From contig QZCP01000210.1 of the NCBI GenBank assembly GCA_003956705.1, positions 1 to 64,000 on the forward strand: a stretch of DNA of 64,000 nt. Reading direction: 5' to 3'. Source of the DNA: Brevipalpus yothersi (taxonomy: Eukaryota; Arthropoda; Arachnida; Trombidiformes; Tenuipalpidae). The notes below the pieces were generated by a model, which searched no databases, was not told where the DNA came from, and saw only the letters and a list, made by a program, of their open reading frames with translations. This document shows, piece after piece, positions 37,032 to 47,804 of this stretch. Each line of letters opens with the position of its first letter. Within the stretch, counting starts at the first letter, position 1. The position numbers were made by a program, and so were the translations under genes.

Positions 37032-37080
37032 TTCTTTCTTTCTTAGATTTAGGAGCACTCATTTGAATTGATGTAAGATT
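37032..37080 (-). pseudogene. KCTD-like gene fragment 2 (5' end only)
   Basis: About 50 bases nearly identical to 33447-33495: on the minus strand they read the 5' flank, ATG and first few codons (MSAPKSKK) of the KCTD-like gene, then break at the duplication edge. Lies upstream of and divergent from S2. Confidence 0.75.
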
Positions 37081-37424
37081 TGGTAGTCTCAGAATTTCAC
37101 ATTTAGAAGGCTATGTGCTTCGTTGATGCCTTGAAATTATTTCAAGAAAGTGGACTTAAAATGACTATGACTATCAAGCATCGTTGAGTAAGATTCATAC
37201 CCCTGTGAATTATGTAACAATGAGTAAAAAAAACTACCAAACAATTGACAAGTAATATCATTCAACAATTCATCTGATCCAAAGACAAGAGAAAAAAATT
37301 CAACCATATGTACTTACGCATGCAACTAGATGGTAGATTTTTCAATAAGTACTAAAAAAGTCTTGATCTCAATTTCTCTGTAGTTCTATTAACTCCAATG
37401 CTTTATATTCTGTTTAAAGATTGA

Positions 37425-38159
37425 ATGAATCGTGCTGAGCAACCCGGTTGGTAGTTTTTAGAACTTATCACCGTTTTGTTTATTTGAATTCTGATTGATT
37501 TTCTTTTTCCTTGATTAAGGGGGAGACTGGACACAGGAAGAAGTGGAGAGGGTTTTGAACCAATTTTTATTTCTCAGAGATGAACCTAATGATGAGTACG
37601 AAGCACCGAAAGTATTTTATTACATGTTCCAGATGACACAATTTATTTTTTGGCTTTTGAGTCGTTTTCATCTGCCAGATGAGTGGACACCTATTTTGGG
37701 TTTTTTCAATTATCTGACGCTACTGCTTTGGTTACTGTTTTGTGTTACATTATTCTGCAGGTATGTATATAAGATTGTTGACAATTTAACCTTGATGAAA
37801 AATATTATTTCTCTTCAGACGAGAGGTCATGAGAACAATCAGCCTGAAAGTACACGGAATACGGATGACTGTGAGTTCCTCTCGTAAATACTGAATCAAA
37901 TTTGAAACAATTAATTTTTGGTTCTTTGTATCAGCTTAAAGAATTTTGTCCTAGAGCAATTTGCGACAATATTTATGGTTTTTTTGCTGTTTGTTTGTAC
38001 GTTGCTTTCAACAAATTGTGGCTCAACATCTTGGACTTGCTTGTATTTGGGGTTAAAAGAATGATCGTATCATCTTCTGGTGCTCAGGTGACAGATGTTA
38101 TCGAATCAATAGTAGATATTCCACCCATCAATTCAACCGAAGTTAAATTATCGGAGTGA
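37425..38159 (+). CDS. Cluster membrane protein S2 (short type)
   Basis: Four exons: 37425-37446, 37520-37760, 37819-37870, 37935-38159; 179 residues. Very close to S1: MNRAEQPG, FLRDEPNDEYEAPKVFYYMF, two hydrophobic helices, SLKVHGIRMT, LKEFCPRAICDN, then a tail SIVDIPPINSTEVKLSE that is longer than in S1. AATAAA at 38209-38214. Confidence 0.72.
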
Positions 38160-38401
38160 TGTTTCTCTGGAGAAAATTTATTCTCTTCAAATTTTTCAAT
38201 CCATCAACAATAAACTGGATTCCAAATCTATTTTTTACTTTTGCAAATATTTAATTCCCACTAAAGTTGTTGTTCCCTCCTACAAAAATCAATGTTCATC
38301 TTACTTAAATTCATATTTTTTTAAATTCCAACCAGAATTCATTTTTTCACTCAAATTTTAATCCTATCCATGAGACCTTGGATTTGGTAAAGGCCTTTGG
38401 A

Positions 38402-38635
38402 CTATTGAATGATTTTCAAATACTGTCGCGACAAACAAATCAAATGTATTTCCAATGTATGAATTTTACTCATTCTCTGAATTTTTTCTTGTCTCGAGAT
38501 CATCATCGAACATATTTTTAATATTCCATTCTGAGCTGTCAACGTTCCAATAGTAGTGTGAAATAGATGTCCATCGACATTCAATTTCACATATTGACGG
38601 AGACGACTTTCTTTTTTAAATTTAGGAGCCCTCAT
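38402..38635 (-). pseudogene. KCTD-like gene fragment 3
   Basis: The minus frame starts MRAPKFKKESRLRQYVKLNV, then HLFHTTIGTLTAQNGILK and runs out of frame where the intact copy has MFEGDLE (the sequence continues in another frame as a MFDDDLE-like block). The rest of the domain is absent. Divergent from S3. Confidence 0.8.
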
Positions 38636-39174
38636 TTAAATTGATGTAAGATTTTGTAGCATCAGGTTATTACATTTTGAGTGCTATGTGCTTCATTGAC
38701 CCGTTGAAATCATTTCAAGAAAGATGACATCTTATCATGACTATCGCTATCAACCATCGTCGAATGAGATTCATGCCCTTGTGAATTATTTAACAAGGAG
38801 TCAAAAAAAACTACCCAACAATTGACAAGGAATATCATTCAACAATGTACCGGATCCAAAGACAAGCAAAACAAATTCAACCAGCTGTACCTGAAATGAT
38901 ATTCTTTTGAAATATGAACCGATATTGTGAAGTTTTTCTCAGATTTATTGGGCTTTAGTGCTTTTCCTTTCAAATTTTGAATCGATTATTGTCTCATTCA
39001 TTGTCATATATTATCGAAGGAACTGGTGCTAAAGTCTCCGATTTCTAAGGTTAATTGTGTTAACTATCAGTTATCCTAGTATCTAGTGTATTTCTCGATG
39101 AGAACTCGAAAAGACATTATCTTTATTTTTTTGTAGTTCTAGTTCCAATACTGTATATTTTGTTCACAGATTGA
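38636..39174. other. Divergent region between KCTD relic and S3
   Basis: No gene; partly homologous to the KCTD/S1 spacer (the run around 38780-38890 matches 33605-33725). Confidence 0.55.
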
Positions 39175-39945
39175 ATGAGTGAAGCTGAGCAGACCACATA
39201 TGATCAGGATGAAAGTGAAAGCGGTTCGTAATTCTCGAAGCTTATCAACCTCTCATTCGTTTTGAATTCTGATCAAATATGTTTCTTCTCGATCCAGAGC
39301 GAGAGCGACGAGCGCAACAAGATTTAGACGATTTTATTCATCTCCGTTTCAGAGATGAACCGACTGATGACTTGGAAGCAATAAAAGTATTATTTTGTCA
39401 GTACCTGGTGACAGATTCTATTTACTGGATTTTGTGTCAATTTCATCAGACAGATGGATGGACACCTACTTTGGTCTTCTTCCAGTGCCTGAAGCTACTG
39501 ACTTGGTTGCTGATGTTACTGCTTATATGTTTCTGCAAGTATGCAAATGAGATTGGTACAATTTAATTTTGATTAAAGAATTATTTTCATTCAAGGCCCG
39601 AGACCATGACAGCAATCAATCTAAAAGTACACGGATTACGAATGGCTGTTAGTTCTTCTCGTGAACTGTGAATTGAATTTGAAGCCACTAATTTCTGATT
39701 CTTCATTTCAGATTAAAGAACTTTGTCCGAGAGTTTTGAGTGATAATATTCATAGTTTATTGGAAATTTGCAGATTTATTCAGCTCCTTCAACTCGTGCT
39801 TATTATTTTGCGTGCTTGTAAAAGGTTTCTGAGAGGATTGAAAGCAATAATCAAATTATTTTCCCCTGCTAAAGTGGTAGATGTTATCGAACCGGTTGTC
39901 GATATTTCAGCGACAAATGTAACCAAAGTTCAGTTATCAGAATAA
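39175..39945 (+). CDS. Cluster membrane protein S3 (short type)
   Basis: Four exons: 39175-39223, 39298-39538, 39596-39647, 39712-39945; 191 residues. More diverged from S1/S2: exon 1 is longer (MSEAEQTTYDQDESES), exon 2 starts ERERRAQQDLDDF and has RFRDEPTDDLEAIKVLF, exon 3 gives NLKVHGLRMA, exon 4 IKELCPRVLSDN. It keeps the 241-nt exon 2, the 52-nt exon 3 and all phases. Exon 1 ends at the GTTCGTAATT donor seen in the L genes. Confidence 0.7.
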
Positions 39946-40524
39946 AGTTTTCTCTCAAAAAATTTATTCTTCCCAAGTCTTTCAATCCATCGGCAGTTGG
40001 ACCGATTGTGTGAGGCTAACATTGGACAGGCTTCCAAATTTACTTTCTACCATCTTACTATTTAATTTTCATTTTCATTTTCATTAAAGTTGTTTTCTCC
40101 AAGAAGAATCGTAAAATGCTCATGCACACTATATGACACTTAACCGAGATTCGATCTACTGTTATTCGAACGAGATCTTATTTTTTCAATTTTTTTCACT
40201 GTGAACTGCGCATCATTCCAACCGGGCAGTTCAATCAGTTTTCCTCTCATGATGTTTTCACCACAGTGAAATCAGAATGAGACCTATTAAAAAGCAATTA
40301 TATCATCATCAGTAATAGTATCACAGCTATGGCTCAGATGACAGAGTATTGTGAAAAAACTTTCGATGGGGTTGAAAATTTTCCGGAAAAATCTTGCACC
40401 ACCATCGACCGATTTGATCCGATTAAGATAGGGCAAACATTGGGCCAAAAGCATGCTCCAAACTAATCAAATGATCAGAAGGCAACCAATAGTGAAGCAT
40501 TCTAGGCACTTCACCAGTCAACGG

Positions 40525-40577
<53 letters not shown>

Positions 40578-40716
40578 GATCGAGGCTGTGAGAACACAGG
40601 AAAAAGCAAAGTGGCTGGGAGGCACGAACCTCCCACATCATTATTTTGAAGATCTAGGAATCCAGATAGGATATTGCATGGTGAGAGAAAGAATTTTTGG
40701 ATGAGTTTTGTTGAAG
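39946..40716. other. Intergenic between S3 and the bHLH gene
   Basis: No gene; includes the (CT)n tract at about 40529-40575 and the presumed promoter of the bHLH gene. Confidence 0.5.
40529..40575. repeat. (CT)n microsatellite
   Basis: About 46 bases of CT repeats, 140 bases upstream of the bHLH start codon. Confidence 0.95.
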
Positions 40717-41968
40717 ATGAAATCTAATAAGAAGAGTCCGATGGCTAGAAGAGTGAAATTGGAGCCACTCAGTGAGATGGCTGATGATGACAAGATGTCC
40801 AGCTTGAAAACCAACTCAATCATCTCTCGTGATGACAGCTCAGTTAACATTTCGTTAGCATGTAAATCTAAACTAGCTGCTCAGTGTAAGTCTCCATGTG
40901 ATGTGGACAATTTTTCGGCCATTCAACGAACCATCAAGCTTGAAAAGCGTGACGAAAGTAGTGGTGAAGAAATGTCCATGGAATCTACTAACTTATGTAC
41001 TCCAAGAGGTAGGTTTTGTTCATTAATCATTGAGTTACACTTTTCCCACTGATCATCATGATCTAATCTTCAGGTCCTACCCACCGATTATCACCAACTA
41101 TGGATATCAGGCCTGTTTCAATGAATACAGCTCCAATCTCTTACTCAATTGGAACTATACGACACATTAGTTGTGTCAATTCAAGAGACTTTTCTATAAT
41201 ACCTCCAAATGAACATAATCATCATCTTCATAGTAGAAGTAAATTGTGTAAAAGAGTAACCATCGGTAAGTTTACATATGTTTCTTGCAGTCCATTGTGA
41301 TAACCAGTGAGTCACTATTCTGATGGAATTTCCATAAATGATGAATCAATCCATTCAGAGCTACAAAAAATTCAAGTGATCAACACAGTATACCATAGGT
41401 GTCGATGAATAACTTATATCATGGAAATTTTCCTCCTTCAATAGGTTCAGGATCTGTGAGAACAACTAAAAAGCCATCTCGAAGAGTGTTTACCAATTGT
41501 CGAGAACGAGAAAGACAGCAAAATGTGAACGATGCCTTTCAAGAATTACGATCTAAAATTCCAACAGAGCCATTGGATAAGAAACTCAGCAAGTGTTCAA
41601 TTTTAACTCGTGCCATTGATTACATTAAACTTCTCAAGTCAGTTCTAGATTTTTTCGATCGAAATCTGTACCCACCAAATTTTGATGAACATGAGCTCAA
41701 CGGAGTTTATTCTCATGGCATGATAAGTGTAACCAATGGAACGCGAAGTCCAACGGATTCAAGTGTGGAAAATGAATCAATTTCCAAGCAAAAATCACGT
41801 AGAAGCATCTGTGAGCCAGATGATTGTAACCGACATCGAGTGAAGCGTTCAAGAAGTGATACAAATGGGAAGCAAATGGACACCGAAAATTCAACTGATA
41901 TTGAGCTTGAATCATCAATTGAACTGAGCTCTCCTTCAACGATGTCAAGTCCATCAGATACTGATTAA
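40717..41968 (+). CDS. TAL1: bHLH transcription factor, TAL1/SCL/LYL1 type
   Basis: Three-exon model: 40717-41008, 41074-41265, 41445-41968; 335 residues. The bHLH domain (residues about 170-225) reads RRVFTNCRERERQQNVNDAF, LRSKIPTEPLDKKLSKCSIL and AIDYIKLLKSVLDFF. The spacing, IPTxPxDKKLSK loop and YIKLL helix are characteristic of the TAL/SCL/LYL class, which binds E-boxes as heterodimers with E proteins and acts in blood, endothelial and neural fate in animals. The usual RERWRQQ has Glu in place of Trp here. The N-terminus is polar with KxE sites (VKLEPL, IKLEKR); the C-terminus is Ser/Asp rich. The start is the first ATG of the exon (MKSNKKSPMARRVKLE). Between 41290 and 41444 there are further possible splice sites, so an alternative middle exon cannot be excluded. 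Confidence 0.87.
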
Positions 41969-42738
41969 AGATTTCACTCAGATTGACAATTTCCTGTTAA
42001 CTAGGAAAATGTGAATCAGAAATTCTGTCACCAAAAACGAAAACATGGTCTCAGGATATTCAAGTCCAGTTATAATGATGAATGTTTTCCGAGTGCCATC
42101 TTAGCCTTTGTTTATGCGACTGAAATATGGGATTTCCAAGGAGAATAGGATCAAAGAAACCACTTCAGGTGAAATAAATGAGTTTGATCAAATGAATCAA
42201 ATCATCAAATGGTCAAATGATCTTGACATATCCTTGTCGTGCCGATTTGTTTCTGCAAGTTGGACAATCTCCATTACAATCGAAGTACTATCGGTAATCA
42301 TAATTTGATGGGTCAAGGATTCCCTTGTACTAAGTATGTAAGTACATCTTGTTGAACATGACTGGTGAATGTTTCATAGAACGATGATAATGATGTATTT
42401 TTTGCAAATTATGACCAAAAATATTTTGACTGTACAAAAAAAATGATATCTCTCATAAAAATGAGCCCTATAGAGTCTATAAAATCATCATCACACGTAT
42501 TCACTTGGAAAATAACAGTATACAAGATAGCCTCTCTTCTCTTAGCCTGAGAGTCAGTTGAAATCTAGAATCTAAATGCATCAGCATACACAAACGATGT
42601 ATTCAATATCTCCACCCCATTAAGTGAATTAATGATGTATTAATTATGACATCCATTGCCATGAAATGTAATATTGGAGCAACTGAGAAAGACCATTCAA
42701 AAAGAAATACACTATCGAGTGTATGTTACATGAGGGAG

Positions 42739-42741
<3 letters not shown>

Positions 42742-42796
<55 letters not shown>
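42742..42796. repeat. (GA)n microsatellite
   Basis: About 55 bases of GA repeats. Confidence 0.95.
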
Positions 42797-42798
<2 letters not shown>

Positions 42799-44573
42799 GA
42801 TAATGTGAAATTTTGCGTTCGAGCGAACATGCTAAAAGATAGCAGTGGGAGAGGGGACAAGACCATTGGACAGATCCAAATTATCTTACCGAGAAGCCCT
42901 GGAAGTGTGGCCCCCTTTTACGAGTATGGGCCAAAAATGCTATGCATATGTACCTTAATTCATGCACACACGCACATACTCTATTTTCAATCAATGAACC
43001 GCAAAGCATTTATGGCCATGCGTTCTTGATCAACGGAATTCACTGGGCTTCAGCTATTGGTCTGACATTTTGGCGGTCTCGTGGCTGGACAATTGTTGCG
43101 ACTTTTACGATTGAGAGGTTCTCGATGAGCCAGTTTCCGATTCTCTGCCTTACCATTCAGTGTGTCTTCTACTTCATTCTTTGATCACTGATTTTTCATT
43201 TCTCACCCTTGTAGCCACCAGTCCCCGGTGGACTTGCTTATAAATCAATTAATTGTTGAAAAAAGAACTGATTTTTGAGCACAATTAGCTTCTCACACTC
43301 GAAGTGTGAGATCCACTGAGTGATGATTGTGCATCGATTATTGAAGCAAAAAGATGAATATAATAAATATGAGATGGAGAATCATTCGCTTGATCGAATA
43401 GTAAGGCGATAAACAAAATTTGAGAACGGATTTGTAAGATCATATCGTGTCAACTGCTGCCAATATCCGCTCCAAAAGATCAACGGCTTACATATTTCAT
43501 TGATGTATAGGACATTGGAGAGGAGAGGAAAAGAGAGAGAAGAGAGAGATGCCAAGTGATGCAGCACGTTCTCATTCGCGCATGATGTAAGGCAACACGT
43601 GCGGATCTAATAAGCCCATTCATTTGTATTGCTAAGCTTACGGATAGGCTCATGAAAATCTTTTTCCAAAAATAATTCACATCGTTTTTTAGCTTCTTTA
43701 TCATTGTCTGTGGACGTCCTTTCCCATTAGTTTGTTTGCAAAGATGAAGAATGGCAATTGTAACAAGTTTGCAGTACCAACACTTCAGTGGCCATACACT
43801 CGAAGCTAACGGATATGCTGGATGTTTGTTTTGATGATCATAATCATGCATAAGGCCAAATTGATAAAAAAATACCCTATCATCCATACTTTGAATCATT
43901 GAGAATCATCGAACAAAGGTTGCAGTGAACGTGTGAAAGATTCGATCAAAATTTTAGTACAGAGTAAGAGCAAATGAATTTTGAAAGCCACTTTCAGAGC
44001 GACTTCGTGAAAGGAAATGAGGCAAAATGACAGTTTTGAGAAAGAATTCCCGCTGGTCATTTCCCTAAACTGGTCATCTCGATTCTAGCTGACCAAATGT
44101 TTGCCAAGCAGATGATTCCGTCAAAATCCGTGCTACTACTGTTGAGAATTTGGACTTAAAGAGAGAAGATAAAAGGTAATAACTTGAAATGTCTCTTCAT
44201 TTTGCAAATCCATGGGAAACCACTTACTCACTAATCCTTAAAATAAACATACTCTGTGTGAATCTTCTCTTTCATTTGAAAGTAACTCATTGCGATTTCC
44301 GTGCAGAAAGTTTTCACGAGAAAAATATTAAAAGCTGAATGAGCTAATGTTTCATGAGAATTTAACCTCGGAAATCGAAATAACTCCACTACAATAGTGA
44401 ATGGAATTTGAGAAGCTCGATAGATCATCCATCTAGGTGTATGAACCGTGGAGTTCGTTCGAGACTCAGCTCAATAGGATCAAGTCAGCAGAAACCATCG
44501 TAACCAGAAAGTAGACAAATATTCGAGCAAAATACATGATTTCGATTGATTTCCTCCAACTCTATTTAAGGAC

Positions 44574-44574
<1 letters not shown>

Positions 44575-44633
<59 letters not shown>
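44575..44633. repeat. (GA)n microsatellite
   Basis: About 58 bases of GA repeats. Confidence 0.95.
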
Positions 44634-44636
<3 letters not shown>

Positions 44637-45072
44637 TCTTTCATTCTTCGCAATAACTTTGCTACTGTTCTCTTTGCTCATGAAACAAGTCTACAACTAT
44701 TGATCTTGGAATGCCACAGAAGCAAGTTCCCAAATCGGATGAGCTCTTATCATCAATTTGCAGGCATCCTTTTCACACATTTCAGCAGTGTCAAGAGTTC
44801 TTATCTCAACAAAACACTCGTTTCCGATACTCTTTCTCCTCCTCTTCCTCTTTACTGGGTAATAGCTTCCCAAAACTCACAATGCTGGAGGAGCTTGCAT
44901 ACTTGTCTCCTCCCACATTGATCGGTGGTGAAAGTTGTAAAAAATTTCTCAAATGCTCAAATTTGTTGAAATATGAACAGTGATAATTTATTGGGAGAAC
45001 ATTTGATTACTATGGAAAGGAAGATGTTGTAAAAGAGTGAGAAGGGTAAAAAGTCTACTAATATAGTAAGAA

Positions 45073-46710
45073 TTATCTCTCAACTTTCTTCTTAGGTTTC
45101 TCGATTGATTCTGCCTCCCGCCTCCTTTTATTGATCGGATTTCGTGGATCATGAATGTCATACCAGTCTTCCTCATTCTTGAGGTTCGCATCTTTAGCCA
45201 AGATAGCCGCTTCATCGTTCTGGTAGGAAAATTTGTGGGAGAATAAAGCCACTGCATTAGGATCTTCAAAAATGGGTTTAGGTTTCTCATCGGTTTTCGT
45301 CTCTGATTGAGCTCTTTCCTTAAAAATTTGAATCCCTTTCTTGAACTTTTCGAAGAGATCTTGGCTCTGTAGAAAGATAGAATTAGTAGTTAATCAACAA
45401 GTAATCTCAACTATCCATCATGTATTTGAAAAAATTAGCACTTACCTGGTCGCCTCTTGGCAGTTCTGACTTGGCGTCTCTAAGCTTTCGACTTTCTTCT
45501 TTGAACTTTTCAATCATTGGATTGGAGGACTTTTTACGTGATTCTTCTTCCGCTTTTCTCTTCATACTTTTGTCTCGTCTTATTTCTCTTTGAAGACTCT
45601 CATATTCTTTACGAGCCTGTGCCCTGCAATATTCAGAAAATAGAATCGATTAGATTGAGAAATTTCAAATCACCACAACAGCTGTCTTACAATCTCTTTT
45701 CTTTGCGCTTCTCCTCTGACTCATAGAGCTCTTCGTCTTCGGATTCTTCTTTCTCATCTTTGGGTTGGATAACAATTTCTTCTTTCACTTTAACTTTTTC
45801 TGAGCTCTCCTTCGATTTCTCAATTATTTTTTTATCATCTTCATCATCACTAGATTTTCTGCGCCTTTTTCTACTCAATAGGACTGTCAATGGATCAACT
45901 GCTGGAATAGAGCTCAGTCTAGGGTCGTCTTTGATTAGATCATGTGAACTTTTGCTTTTCTCTTTGAGAGATTTGACAACCATGCCTATTTCTTCCTCTT
46001 CTTCTTCAGCTTCATCACCAAATGAAAGCAGTTTGAAATCTTTTTTGTCTTTTCTCTCAGGCTTTCGTTTCACCTCTTCTTTACTCTCTTCTTTTTTTGT
46101 CTCTTCAACGCGAGGAACAATATCGTTAAATGGATTGAGTACAACTTCAGTTGAAATAATTTTAGGTGGATAAAGTGGCCGATCATTCCTATCGACTTCC
46201 AAATCATCGAATCTAGTCATGTTGTACAATGTATTCCCGACAACTTTCCCGAAGATAGTGTGCTTGCCTTGAAGCTCAGCGGCAGGTCCAAGAGTAAAGA
46301 AAAACTGTGAACCATTCGAATCTTTTCCATCGTTAGCCATCGCAACGAGACCTCTTCGAACAAAGCGAATTCGAGAATGTATCTCATCTTTGAAAAATTC
46401 TCCATAAATAGATTCTCCGCCTGTACAGGAATGAAATTGCAAGTATCAAATAAAAAATCTGGAACAAAACGAGTATCACTGTAGACTTACCTAATCCTGT
46501 TCCGGTTGGATCACCACCTTGAGCAATGAATTTTTTAATGACCCGATGGAAAATAGTCCCATTATAGTAGCCTTCCATACACAGTTGGATAAAATTTCGA
46601 CAAGCTTTGGGTGTCTCTTTGGTCCATAATTCAATTTCGATGTCACCCAAACTTGTCTTCATGATAACTTTGCCATTTGTTGCCGGCTCTTGTATGTAAA
46701 TTTCACTCAT
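45073..46710 (-). CDS. CWC27: Spliceosome-associated cyclophilin CWC27
   Basis: Four exons on the minus strand: 46710-46491, 46420-45691, 45623-45446, 45366-45073; 473 residues, close to the human length of 472. The N-terminal cyclophilin domain (residues 1 to about 170) includes IYIQEPATNGKVIMKTSLGD, CRNFIQLCMEGYYNGTIFHR, FIAQGGDPTGTGLGGESIYG and NGSQFFFTLG. It is followed by LLSFGDEAEEEEEE, the KSKSSHDLIKDDPRLSS block, a Lys/Glu-rich helix and the end DWYDIHDPRNPINKRRREAE, a set specific to CWC27 (SDCCAG10/NY-CO-10). CWC27 joins activated spliceosomes with CWC22/eIF4A3; its isomerase pocket is considered inactive in human. I did not test the pocket here. The start is MSEIYIQEP; 12 in-frame codons with an earlier ATG precede it, but CAG|AAATG looks like an acceptor. 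Divergent from the zinc-finger gene. Confidence 0.96.
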
Positions 46711-47086
46711 TTCTGTAACAATAAACTGTAACCACAAATCATCCACTAAGATTTAATTCACAGTTTAACACACACACACAACAGATAAATAAATTTTTCA
46801 ATACATCGGTAATTAAACATGCCAAACTGTTGATAAACTGTTTTGTTTTGGTTCTCCAGCTGATTTGTACTCAAAGTTGCTTCAATCAGCAGGCTTTTGG
46901 CTAATTTCTGAGCCATCTTTAAAGCGCAGCAACACAATCATGCGCATTCTTGGTGTTTTCGAATTTGAATCTTTTTAACCGGAATCTCAATACACGTGCT
47001 TTTGTTCTCAATCTTAGAGTTAATTAATTATTCTATTTTTCTTGATTTCTTGCTTTTTTATAACTTGTATTTTGTGAATCATTGTG
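46711..47086. promoter_or_regulatory. Divergent promoter region CWC27/zinc finger
   Basis: 376 bases between the two ATGs, including an (AC)n run at about 46769-46782. No specific element identified. Confidence 0.5.
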
Positions 47087-47681
47087 ATGGAAGGAAACAG
47101 TTTACAAATAGATGTACGCGAGGAGGAGGTTTTAACTACTCCAGATGTTGAAGTATCTGGAACGGCTAAGGCTTGCCTGGGTTGCTTCGAGATTGAAGCT
47201 CTTCATGGATGTGGAATGGTGAAGGATAAAGTGACGGGGGAAAAGGGTATTTTCTACGAAGTGGGTATTGAACATGTTGACCATTGTTTTTACTAATTTC
47301 ATCTGATTTTTTCCACAGGTTGAGTGGAAACGATCACTTGTAAGAGCTGAGGATGTTTTTTCTGACCTGCCTTGCGATAATGGTTTGGCCCCTCGGAGTC
47401 TCAAGCTTCCACAAGCTCACGATGAAGAAGGAAGGGAAGATCCGGAGCCAGATTTTGATTGCCGTTGGTGCTTCCGCATGTTCTTCTCGAAGAGTTCTCA
47501 GAGAAGACATGAGCAACAATGCATTGGACCGGGGGGACCAAAACACAAGTGTCCAGATTATTGCTTGGAGGAGAACAACTGTCCAGGTCAGAAGGACTAC
47601 ATCCCACGCAAAGACGGGCGAATTGGAAATTCGAAAGGCAAACGTGGACCCAAGCCAAAGAAAAATAAAACTAACGAATAA
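47087..47681 (+). CDS. Small C2H2-type zinc-finger protein, family unknown
   Basis: Two exons: 47087-47260 and 47319-47681; 178 residues. I do not recognise the family. The N-terminal half has ACLGCFEIEALHGCGMVKDK and then GIFYEVEWKRSLVRAEDVF, which has the look of a small beta-barrel reader or chromo-like fold, but this is a guess. The C-terminal half has one C2H2 finger (CRWCFRMFFSKSSQRRHEQQ then C, so CCHC-like spacing), a Cys cluster (HKCPDYCLEENNCPGQKD) and a basic tail (GKRGPKPKKNKTNE) resembling an AT-hook or nuclear signal. The intron donor GTGGGT is weak; the phase-0 join gives IFYE/VEWKR. Confidence 0.7.
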
Positions 47682-47804
47682 ACTTCACAATTTTCTGACT
47701 TAATGGAACGATAATCATTGTAATTGAGGAATCATTTTTATATGAACTTTCAGTAAAAGCATCTTCATTGAGAATCCTTATTTTCTATTCGAATTATTAT
47801 CGGT

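Larger units (their letters stand above)
41969..45072. other. Intergenic, bHLH to CWC27
   Basis: About 3.1 kb with no recognised gene. GA tracts lie at 42742-42796 and 44575-44633. The frame 43480-43899 (-) is 139 codons, and 44711-44983 (+) 90 codons, but neither has a known motif or supporting splice pattern. Confidence 0.45.

Noticed and set aside
40423..40641. RERERERE minus-strand frame near the bHLH start
   Set aside because: Microsatellite translation.
43480..43899. 139-codon minus-strand frame in the bHLH-CWC27 spacer
   Set aside because: No recognisable motif, no splice partners, codon use not clearly coding, and the last third overlaps a CT-rich stretch.
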